From: Bacteroidales bacterium M2
GTDB lineage: Bacteria; Bacteroidota; Bacteroidia; Bacteroidales; Muribaculaceae
Assembly: GCA_001689415.1 (NCBI GenBank)
Contig: LUJM01000038.1
Coordinates: 1-16,735, forward strand
Direction: 5' to 3'
DNA: 16,735 nucleotides
A program made the translations under genes and the position numbers. The notes under the pieces were generated by a model that saw only the letters and a list, made by a program, of their open reading frames with translations, was not told the DNA's origin and did no database searches. Shown one piece after another: positions 1 through 5,871 of this stretch. The first letter of the stretch is position 1. Every line of letters starts with the position of its first letter.

Positions 1-236
1 GATTAGGCGTTGGTATTCAAAATATTAGCAATACTAACCGTGGCTTGTCTCAGAGAGCCAAGCTCCTATCGCTGACACTCTTTCGTCCTAAAGTTAACCG
101 CCCTGCCTATTCAGCTTACAACACATCCTACCAACACGCTGTATATCTGGGCATTATCCACGATTATGCTTTAGCTTATTTTCTAATACTATCACACATT
201 TTTTGATAATATTTTTCATATTTAAAAAACTTTTTG
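1..236. other. Upstream stretch with no supported gene
   Basis: I see no recognisable gene here. Plus-strand frame 3 is open from base 3 to a stop at 204-206 (about 67 codons, no start seen). Its translation resembles nothing I know, and an open frame of this length is expected by chance. There are small inverted repeats, for example GTATT (12-16) with AATAC near 31-35. The last 50 bases are very AT-rich and lead into the promoter at 237. It could be the tail of a gene beginning outside the window, or plain intergenic DNA. Confidence 0.4.
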
Positions 237-244
237 TAACTTTG
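237..244 (+). promoter_or_regulatory. Bacteroidetes -7 promoter box TAACTTTG
   Basis: TAACTTTG matches the Bacteroidetes sigma-ABfr -7 consensus TAnnTTTG exactly and sits at the end of an AT-rich stretch. The expected -33 position, about 19-20 bases upstream, reads TTTTC (213-217) rather than TTTG. Transcription would start near 250, about 30 bases before the short ORF at 279. Confidence 0.6.
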
Positions 245-278
245 CACCGTTTTTAATAGGTAACCAAACATTTAAGGT

Positions 279-380
279 ATGTCTAAATTGTTGAAAAAAG
301 CAGTACACATGTATTTATCAGCAAGTTACTGCATGGCTCGAGCCGAAGTATATCTTTACGAGGCACAACACAGCAAATAA
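279..380 (+). CDS. Short ORF (33 aa), candidate leader peptide or small protein
   Basis: A 33-codon ORF lies between an exact -7 promoter box (237-244) and an intrinsic terminator (404-433), 99 bases before the DAHP synthase/chorismate mutase gene. The product starts MSKLLKKAVHMYLSASYC and has four Tyr codons (residues 12, 17, 25, 27), no Phe and no Trp. It looks helical and amphipathic, with no signal peptide. The purine run AAGG (274-277) is too close to the ATG to be a normal ribosome site, so initiation could instead be at internal Met11 or Met19. Two readings fit: a tyrosine-sensing leader peptide for attenuation of the downstream aromatic pathway gene, or an independent small-protein gene with its own terminator. 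The Tyr codons are scattered rather than consecutive, which weakens the first reading. I do not recognise a family. Confidence 0.4.
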   Translation: MSKLLKKAVHMYLSASYCMARAEVYLYEAQHSK

Positions 381-387
381 ACGAGCC
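335..387 (+). promoter_or_regulatory. Possible alternative RNA pairing inside the short ORF
   Basis: The perfect palindrome GGCTCGAGCC (335-344) lies in the short ORF. Its first half, GGCTCG (335-340), can also pair with CGAGCC at 382-387, just after the ORF stop. A ribosome stalled at the Tyr codons at 351-359 would sit between these arms. Mutually exclusive pairings near a terminator are typical of attenuators, but the arms are only 6 bp and do not overlap the terminator stem, so this is weak. Confidence 0.25.
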
Positions 388-403
388 TGTCTTATTACGC
401 GAT

Positions 404-433
404 ACGTTCCTTCATCTGAAAGGAGCGTTTTTT
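404..433 (+). terminator. Intrinsic terminator before the DAHP synthase gene
   Basis: ACGTTCCTT (404-412) pairs with AAGGAGCGT (420-428) around a 7-base loop, including one G-U pair. A run of T follows at 428-433, then G and four more T. The hairpin sits between the short ORF and the DAHP synthase/chorismate mutase gene, so it either ends a short independent transcript or acts as an attenuator. Confidence 0.7.
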
Positions 434-444
434 GTTTTATATGG

Positions 445-475
445 TTGCTTATTTAAAATAATTGCCCTAATTTTA
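445..475 (+). promoter_or_regulatory. Weak candidate promoter for the DAHP synthase gene
   Basis: TTG (445-447), 20 bases, then TAATTTTA (468-475) resembles the Bacteroidetes TTTG-N19-20-TAnnTTTG promoter with a mismatch at the last base. The box ends only 4 bases before the ATG at 480, so a transcript from it would be nearly leaderless. If it is inactive, the gene depends on read-through of the terminator at 404-433. Confidence 0.35.
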
Positions 476-479
476 CCCC

Positions 480-1541
480 ATGACACAGCTTGAACCCATA
501 TATATAGAAGGTATCACCGACACTCGCCCTATCATCATCGCCGGGCCGTGCAGCGCCGAAACAGAGGAGCAAGTAATCGACACCGCCCGTAAACTCTCCG
601 ACGCCGGGGTGAAGATATTCCGTGCCGGCATTTGGAAACCGCGCACAAAGCCCGGAGGATTCGAAGGCATTGGAGCCGAGGGCTTTCCATGGCTCAAAAG
701 GGTCAAAGAGGAGACCGGTATGCTCACCGCTACAGAGGTCGCAAACCGCTCGCACGTAATAGAAGCCCTCGATGCCGATACAGATATTTTATGGATAGGC
801 ACACGCACTTCGGCCAACCCTTTTGCAATCCAGGAAATAGCCGATGCACTCGAAGCGTATGGACGCGATGTGCCAATACTGGTCAAAAACCCGGTAAGCC
901 CCGACCTCGAACTTTGGATAGGGGCTATCGAGCGCCTATACAATGCCGGGATGCACAACATAGGAGCGATACACCGTGGCTTTGGAGCCTATGGCAAACA
1001 CATATACCGCAACCTGCCCCAGTGGCACATCCCTATCGAACTGCGCCGACGATTCCCTCGGATGACTATGATATGCGACCCAAGCCACATCGGCGGAAAG
1101 CGAGAGTATATAGCGCCGCTGTCGCAACAGGCTCTCGACATGGGCTTTGACGGCCTCATTATCGAAAGCCACTGTAACCCCGAATGCGCCTGGAGCGATA
1201 AAGACCAGCAGGTTAGCCCGGCTGCCCTCAAGGAGATTATCGACTCATTAGTGCTGCGCGACTCGTGTGTATCTACCGAAAGCCTCGCCCTGCTCCGACA
1301 GCAAATCGACGAGCTCGACAACGAACTGCTCGAAATACTAAACAAACGCATGGCCGTATCAAGGCAGATAGGTATCTATAAAAAGGAACACCGCATGCCG
1401 GTGCTGCAAATCGGTCGTCACGACGAGATTATGAACCGCCGACTCGCAGCAGCCACCGAAATGGGTATGTCGGCCGATTTCATGCGCACGATCCTGTCGG
1501 CAATACACGAAGAATCCGTGCGACAGCAGATCGAGTCGTAA
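480..1541 (+). CDS. aroF: Bifunctional DAHP synthase / chorismate mutase
   Basis: This 353-aa cytoplasmic enzyme joins the first shikimate step to the branch toward Phe and Tyr. Its N-terminal domain (about residues 8-260) is a type I-beta DAHP synthase, condensing phosphoenolpyruvate and erythrose 4-phosphate. Visible motifs are GPCSAE (22-27), RAGIWKPRTKPGGFEG (48-63), VKNP (135-138), HRGF (165-168), CDPSHIGGKR (199-208) and ESHCNP (229-234), which carry the metal and substrate ligands of the family. The C-terminal domain (about 265-353) is an AroQ-type chorismate mutase helix bundle beginning LLRQQIDELDNELLEILNKR, making prephenate. Such fusions usually let the mutase domain confer allosteric feedback on DAHP synthase. 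The gene stands alone here; pheA- or tyrA-like neighbours are absent. The ATG at 480 gives the normal family N-terminus. Possible control by the upstream terminator is described separately. Confidence 0.95.
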   Translation: MTQLEPIYIEGITDTRPIIIAGPCSAETEEQVIDTARKLSDAGVKIFRAGIWKPRTKPGGFEGIGAEGFPWLKRVKEETGMLTATEVANRSHVIEALDADTDILWIGTRTSANPFAIQEIADALEAYGRDVPILVKNPVSPDLELWIGAIERLYNAGMHNIGAIHRGFGAYGKHIYRNLPQWHIPIELRRRFPRMTMICDPSHIGGKREYIAPLSQQALDMGFDGLIIESHCNPECAWSDKDQQVSPAALKEIIDSLVLRDSCVSTESLALLRQQIDELDNELLEILNKRMAVSRQIGIYKKEHRMPVLQIGRHDEIMNRRLAAATEMGMSADFMRTILSAIHEESVRQQIES

Positions 1542-1590
1542 AATCAACCCTCGCCCCCGCCAAGAATCGGGCTAATACGAAAAAAAGTAT

Positions 1591-1598
1591 TAACTTTG
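1591..1598 (+). promoter_or_regulatory. -7 promoter box for the regulator-lptE-secG operon
   Basis: TAACTTTG is an exact match to TAnnTTTG. No TTTG is seen about 19 bases upstream (sequence there is TCGG). The box ends 8 bases before the ATG at 1607, so the transcript would have almost no 5' leader. Confidence 0.5.
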
Positions 1599-1606
1599 TA
1601 TTTGCT

Positions 1607-2839
1607 ATGCAAGTTAAAAACAACACACCCGCAAGTCCGCAAGTATTACAGGCCAAGCAGCGCTTCGGCATAATCGGCAACGCCCCGGCGCTAAGTGCCG
1701 CCGTCGAGCGTGCCATTAGGGTAGCGCCTATCGACCTGTCGGTACTCGTAACGGGCGAAAGCGGAGCCGGCAAAGAATTCTTCCCTCAGATCATACATGC
1801 TTACAGCGCACGTAAGCATGCCAAATATATTGCCGTAAACTGCGGCGCAATACCCGAAGGAACTATCGATTCCGAGCTTTTCGGACATGAGAAAGGTGCC
1901 TTTACCGGCGCTGTAGACTCTCGCAAAGGATACTTCGAGGAGGCCGACGGTGGCACAATATTCCTCGACGAGGTAGCCGAACTGCCTCTTACCACCCAGG
2001 CCCGACTATTGCGTGTGCTCGAAAGCGGCGAATACCTCAAGGTTGGTTCGTCTACGGTGCAGCGCACAAGTGTGCGTATTGTCGCAGCTACAAACGTCGA
2101 CCTGCAGGCTGCCGTAGCACAAGGTAAATTCCGCGAGGACCTCTATTACCGTCTATCTACCGTACAGATACACATCCCGCCCCTGCGCGACCGCGGAGTC
2201 GACATCAGGCTGCTGTCGAGAAAATTCGCCTCCGACTTTGCCGAGCGCTACCGCATGCCGCCTATCACCATGAGCACCGAGGCCGAAGATGTGATGCGCC
2301 ATTACCGCTGGCCGGGCAACGTGCGCCAGCTCAAAAACGTAGTCGAGCAGCTCGCTTTGTTCGAGGCCGGCAAGGAAGTTACGCCGCACACCCTCGAGCA
2401 GTACCTGCCCTCTATTTCAACATCGTATATGCCTGCCGTGGGCGTGGAAAGCCACTCGTACCAACGTGAACGCGAGATGCTTTTCGGCATGATATTCAAT
2501 CTACAAAGCCGCATCGACGAGCTACAGAGCCGACTCGACAACACCGGCGTACACATCAGCAAAGGCGCACTCATCGAGCCTGAACGCGACAAAAAAGACG
2601 ACTCCTTCCCCACTTCGCTCGTGGTTCACCGCCCCGATGCCGGCAGCAAGGTACCACCGTGCTCCGAAGTGCCTTATGCCGAGGTTACCAACACTCCCGA
2701 AACCCTCGAAGACAACGAACGCGAAACAATACGCCGTGCATTGCTGCGCAACGACGGTCGCCGAAAGGCCGCTGCCGACGAATTGCAGATTTCTGAGCGT
2801 ACTTTATATAGAAAAATTAAGGAATATGGCCTTGAATAA
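1607..2839 (+). CDS. Sigma-54-dependent AAA+ transcriptional activator
   Basis: This 410-aa bacterial enhancer-binding protein remodels RNA polymerase carrying sigma-54 (RpoN). The AAA+ domain spans about residues 20-270: Walker A GESGAGKE (50-57), the sigma-54-contacting GAFTGA loop (97-102), Walker B TIFLDE (117-122), FREDLYYRL (175-183) and WPGNVRQL (235-242). A linker with a probable coiled-coil (about 280-310) leads to a Fis-type HTH at about 365-410, ending in ISERTLYRKIKEYGLE. There is no N-terminal receiver, PAS or GAF domain, so activity may be set by abundance or a partner rather than phosphorylation. Walker A has Ala where Thr is common (GESGTGKE), probably tolerated. The 3' end overlaps lptE by 14 bases, which indicates one operon. 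Its targets cannot be read from this window. Confidence 0.9.
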   Translation: MQVKNNTPASPQVLQAKQRFGIIGNAPALSAAVERAIRVAPIDLSVLVTGESGAGKEFFPQIIHAYSARKHAKYIAVNCGAIPEGTIDSELFGHEKGAFTGAVDSRKGYFEEADGGTIFLDEVAELPLTTQARLLRVLESGEYLKVGSSTVQRTSVRIVAATNVDLQAAVAQGKFREDLYYRLSTVQIHIPPLRDRGVDIRLLSRKFASDFAERYRMPPITMSTEAEDVMRHYRWPGNVRQLKNVVEQLALFEAGKEVTPHTLEQYLPSISTSYMPAVGVESHSYQREREMLFGMIFNLQSRIDELQSRLDNTGVHISKGALIEPERDKKDDSFPTSLVVHRPDAGSKVPPCSEVPYAEVTNTPETLEDNERETIRRALLRNDGRRKAAADELQISERTLYRKIKEYGLE

Positions 2840-3353
2840 GTTCCACGCGTGCCTCGCACCCATACTGTTTGTAATCTTCGCCCTGATTCCTTTCGGGTGC
2901 AAGATAAGCGTCAGCATGAACGGTTCGGCTCTCGATTACAATGTATACCACACCATTCATGTGTCGGAATTCCCCATTCGAGCCGCATTGGTTTACCCGC
3001 CGCTGCAGCCGATGTTCGAAAACACTCTACTCGACTACATCGACAAAAACACCCGACTGCAGACCACCGACGGAGCATCCGATCTACAGCTCGAAGGCGA
3101 AATCACAGGCTACGCACTCAGCCCTCAGGCCGTAACTGAAAACGCCTATGCGTCGATGACTCGACTCACCATCACTGTGAGGGTCAAATATATCGACAAT
3201 AAAGAAGAGGGCAAAGACATCGACCAGACGTTTAGCGCCTACCGCGACTTCCCCTCTACAGAGATGCTGACCGATGTTCAAGACCAGCTCTGCGAGGAAA
3301 TATGCAAGGAACTCGTGGAATTAATTTTTAACGCAACATTAGGCAACTGGTAA
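2826..3353 (+). CDS. lptE: LPS-assembly lipoprotein LptE
   Basis: This 175-aa outer-membrane lipoprotein would form the plug of the LptD/LptE translocon that places lipopolysaccharide in the outer leaflet. Residues 1-24 form a lipoprotein signal peptide with an IPFGC lipobox and lipidated Cys25. The mature part has the LptE layout seen in Bacteroidetes: a segment like VSEFPIRAALVYPPLQPMF, then DLQLEGEITGYALSP (about 86-100) and a beta-strand rich core, ending in a helix near LCEEICKELVELIF. I chose the ATG at 2826, preceded by AAGGA (2819-2823), rather than the open frame running upstream from 2637, because only this start yields a signal peptide. It overlaps the activator gene by 14 bases and its stop overlaps the next ATG (TAATG). 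Confidence 0.85.
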   Translation: MALNKFHACLAPILFVIFALIPFGCKISVSMNGSALDYNVYHTIHVSEFPIRAALVYPPLQPMFENTLLDYIDKNTRLQTTDGASDLQLEGEITGYALSPQAVTENAYASMTRLTITVRVKYIDNKEEGKDIDQTFSAYRDFPSTEMLTDVQDQLCEEICKELVELIFNATLGNW

Positions 3354-4147
3354 TGAACACAATAAGCGATACCATACGGCGCATTTCGGCGCTTCCCGAC
3401 AACGCTGAGATTTCCGATGCCGACGCAAAGATACTGCTCGACGCAGCCGAGGCGCAGCCGTTTTTTGCTGCTGCCGCCGTGGTGCTCCTGCGCCACTGGA
3501 GCGGCAGTAACGACAGCGAACGACTTGCCGACATACGCCACCGCCTCGCACTCGCCGCGGCCGACCGCCGCACACTCCTTACGGCTCAGCACGGCGACGC
3601 CTGGACCAAGTTCTATCCCGAGGCTGCCGACGAGATGCCGCCACAGACCGTTGATGTAATCGACACATTCCTGCGCACATACGGCTCGTGCACCCCCGAA
3701 GAGGAGGCTCAACTCGAACGACTCATATTCAACCCCACCCCCGACTACGCCGAACTCCTTGCCCGTCAGGAACAAGAAGAACTCCCCGGCGAGGACGACG
3801 GAGCCCCCGGTTCGCAGGACGCACTAATCAACGCTTTCATTCGCAGCCAGCACCCAAAATCATCGACATTCGAAAGCGAAGAACCGGCGCAGCCCGAGGA
3901 AGAAGATAACACCCCTGTCGCCCGCCCCGAACACACCGACGACAGCCTGTTGAGTGAGAGTTTGGCTAAAATTTTCATAAAACAAGGCAGATATGAGCGT
4001 GCTTACGAAATTATATCGGGGTTAAATTTGAAATTTCCAAAAAAAAGTGCTTACTTTGCAGACCAATTGCGTTTCCTGCAAAAATTGATAATAAACCAGC
4101 GCCGTTTCGCAGAGTTAAATCATGCGGACGACGCCGACAAAAACTAA
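3353..4147 (+). CDS. TPR-like protein of the lptE-secG operon, function unknown
   Basis: This is a 264-aa protein with no signal peptide or membrane segment, probably cytoplasmic. The N-terminal 130 residues look helical. The middle (about 130-195) is acidic and low in complexity (Glu, Asp, Pro rich). The C-terminus (about 200-250) contains a tetratricopeptide-like helical pair, SLAKIFIKQGRYERAYEII followed by a segment containing KFPKKSAYFADQLRFL. I do not know a biochemical role. The gene starts inside the lptE stop codon (TAATG at 3351-3355) and its end runs past a possible upstream secG start, so translational coupling on both sides is likely. From memory, similar proteins sit between lptE and secG in other Bacteroidales, which suggests an envelope-linked scaffold. 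Confidence 0.75.
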   Translation: MNTISDTIRRISALPDNAEISDADAKILLDAAEAQPFFAAAAVVLLRHWSGSNDSERLADIRHRLALAAADRRTLLTAQHGDAWTKFYPEAADEMPPQTVDVIDTFLRTYGSCTPEEEAQLERLIFNPTPDYAELLARQEQEELPGEDDGAPGSQDALINAFIRSQHPKSSTFESEEPAQPEEEDNTPVARPEHTDDSLLSESLAKIFIKQGRYERAYEIISGLNLKFPKKSAYFADQLRFLQKLIINQRRFAELNHADDADKN

Positions 4148-4154
4148 AATAACT

Positions 4155-4529
4155 ATGCACGTTGTCATAATTGTATTGACCGTAATCGTTGCCGTTCTGC
4201 TGATCGGCATTGTACTCATCCAGAAATCTAAAGGCGGTGGCCTGTCGTCGCAGTTTGGCGGCGCCGGTTCTGTTATGGGCGTTCGCCAGACCAACAGCTT
4301 CCTCGAGAAAGCAACTTGGACCCTCGTTGGATGCCTTGTTGTTCTCTCTATTGCTTCGGCATTCACAATGCCCAAAGCTAACGACGGTTCGGAACTTCGC
4401 ACCCGTCCTGCCGCTGCTCCCGCTCCCGCTGCAGCTCCCGCCGGTCAGTTCGACACTCCTGCTGCCGCTCCTGCTGTTGAAGTTGAAGAGACTGCAGTTG
4501 AGGTAGAGACCCCCGCCGAACAGCAATAA
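4155..4529 (+). CDS. secG: Preprotein translocase subunit SecG
   Basis: This small inner-membrane subunit of SecYEG assists the SecA-driven export cycle. The 124-aa product has two membrane helices (about residues 2-22 and 53-72) joined by a loop with the SecG signature: QKSKGGGLSSQFGGAGSVMG (23-42), then TNSFLEKATW. The tail after residue 75 is rich in Ala, Pro and Glu, ends with acidic repeats, and is longer than in short SecG proteins. I prefer ATG 4155, which gives the canonical MHVVIIVLTV start. An in-frame ATG at 4122 would add MRTTPTKTKIT and overlap the preceding gene by 26 bases. It is the last gene of the operon and is followed by a hairpin. Confidence 0.92.
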   Translation: MHVVIIVLTVIVAVLLIGIVLIQKSKGGGLSSQFGGAGSVMGVRQTNSFLEKATWTLVGCLVVLSIASAFTMPKANDGSELRTRPAAAPAPAAAPAGQFDTPAAAPAVEVEETAVEVETPAEQQ

Positions 4530-4547
4530 TACTTCACTATCAAATAT

Positions 4548-4580
4548 AGTCATCTCCCGCCACCGGTAGGAGATGATTTG
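4548..4580 (+). terminator. Hairpin after secG, probable terminator
   Basis: TCATCTCC (4550-4557) pairs perfectly with GGAGATGA (4569-4576) around an 11-base loop, and the stem can extend outward with A-U and G-U pairs. Only a short TTT run follows, so termination may be partial. Confidence 0.55.
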
Positions 4581-4629
4581 TCGTATTCGTCGGATTGCAA
4601 AAAACTGGAATCCATAAAAACCAAAAGTT

Positions 4630-5871
4630 TTGAAAAGGAAAGATTTTGAGATAATGGCTCCGGTGGGGAGCTACGAGTCGCTGGCGGCGGCTATCGAAGC
4701 CGGGGCGGATGCCGTATACTTCGGAGTCGAAGGCCTCAACATGAGGTCGCGCTCGAGCGCCAACTTCACACTCGACGACCTGGCCGAGATTGTACGTCGA
4801 TGCCACGATGCCGAGGTAAAAACATACCTCACTGTCAACACTGTAATATACGACGCCGACCTCGAATACCTCGACAGCATCGTTGCTGCAGCCCAAAAAG
4901 CAGGCATATCTGCAATCATTGCCTCTGACCTGGCTGTATTCAACGCCTGCCGCAGGCACGATGTGGAAGTTCACATTTCCACACAGTGCAACATCACAAA
5001 TATCGAGGCCGTGCGCTTTTATGCCGGAATTGCCGACGTAATGGTCCTCGCTCGCGAGCTGAACCTCGACCAGGTAAAGGCTATCTACGACAAAATCGAA
5101 GCCGAAGACATCCGCGGCCCGCACGGCGACCGTGTACGCCTCGAGATGTTCTGCCACGGTGCTTTGTGCATGGCCGTATCGGGCAAATGCTACCTGAGCC
5201 TACACCAGATGAACTCGAGCGCCAACCGTGGGGCATGCACTCAGATATGCCGCAGGGGATACGAGGTCACCGACCTCGAGACCGGCGACAAACTCGATGT
5301 TGAAAACCAGTACATCATGTCGCCCAAAGACCTCAAGACCATACACTTCCTCGACCGTCTTGTCGATGCCGGTGTGCGCGTGCTCAAAATCGAAGGCCGC
5401 GCCCGTGGTCCTGAGTACGTATACACAGCCGTCCGCTGCTACTCCGAAGCAATCGAGGCAATCTGCAACGGCACCTTCGGCGCAGAGGCTGTGGCTCGCT
5501 GGGACGACGAACTCGCCAAGATTTTCAACCGTGGTTTTTGGAACGGCTACTATCTCGGCCAGCGATTGGGCGAATGGTCGGGCAAATACGGCTCGTCGGC
5601 AACACGCACCAAACAGTACGTGGCCAAAGGTGTCAAATGGTTCTCGAAACTCGGCGTAGGCGAATTCCTAATGGAAGGTGCCGACCTGTGCGTAGGCGAC
5701 GAAGTCGTAATCACAGGCCCCACCACCGGCGCACTTATCATTACCGTAGAAGACATACGCGTAGACGGCCGGAGTGTGGACCGCGCGGTCAAAGGCGACA
5801 GTTTTTCTATCGCCGTACCCGCCAAGATCCGCCCTGCCGACCGTCTCTACAAATGGGTTAAAAACGAATAA
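4630..5871 (+). CDS. U32-family protein, TrhP/YegQ-like tRNA hydroxylation enzyme
   Basis: This 413-aa protein belongs to the U32 'peptidase' family. Characterised relatives TrhP (YegQ) and RlhA (YdcP) are RNA hydroxylation factors, not proteases; TrhP makes 5-hydroxyuridine at tRNA position 34 and needs prephenate and Fe-S biogenesis. Length and layout fit TrhP better than the roughly 650-aa RlhA. Seen here: an opening APVGSYESLAAAIEAGADAVYFG typical of the TIM-barrel-like fold (written in part), HISTQCNITN (115-124), and the cysteine-rich signature EMFCHGALC (172-180), SGKC (184-187) and RGACTQIC (200-207), whose Cys residues likely hold an iron-sulfur cluster. No ATG precedes the conserved N-terminus: the reading frame has a stop at 4615-4617, so TTG at 4630 is the likely start. 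The first ATG (4654) would remove eight residues. The stop abuts the stop of the opposing gene. Confidence 0.85.
   Translation: MKRKDFEIMAPVGSYESLAAAIEAGADAVYFGVEGLNMRSRSSANFTLDDLAEIVRRCHDAEVKTYLTVNTVIYDADLEYLDSIVAAAQKAGISAIIASDLAVFNACRRHDVEVHISTQCNITNIEAVRFYAGIADVMVLARELNLDQVKAIYDKIEAEDIRGPHGDRVRLEMFCHGALCMAVSGKCYLSLHQMNSSANRGACTQICRRGYEVTDLETGDKLDVENQYIMSPKDLKTIHFLDRLVDAGVRVLKIEGRARGPEYVYTAVRCYSEAIEAICNGTFGAEAVARWDDELAKIFNRGFWNGYYLGQRLGEWSGKYGSSATRTKQYVAKGVKWFSKLGVGEFLMEGADLCVGDEVVITGPTTGALIITVEDIRVDGRSVDRAVKGDSFSIAVPAKIRPADRLYKWVKNE

Noticed and set aside
160..185. Translation DYALAY near 162-180, reminiscent of a tmRNA tag ending
   Set aside because: The tag would lack the final Ala-Ala-stop, and neither the tmRNA 5' end nor the tRNA-like 3' end is present around it.
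3..206. Open plus-strand frame at the left edge, about 67 codons
   Set aside because: No start, no recognisable family, and a frame of this length is likely by chance among six frames.
632..1150. 172-codon plus-strand frame inside the DAHP synthase gene
   Set aside because: Arg/His/Pro-rich out-of-frame shadow of a well-supported enzyme gene.
2637..2825. In-frame upstream extension of lptE to an ATG at 2637
   Set aside because: It would overlap the activator by 200 bases and bury the lipoprotein signal peptide that begins at 2826.
4011..4553. 180-codon minus-strand frame opposite secG
   Set aside because: Low-complexity Gly/Ser product mirroring the Ala/Pro codons of secG; secG is certain.
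4540..5157. 205-codon minus-strand frame opposite the U32 gene
   Set aside because: Antisense shadow without family features; the sense gene has a full cysteine signature.
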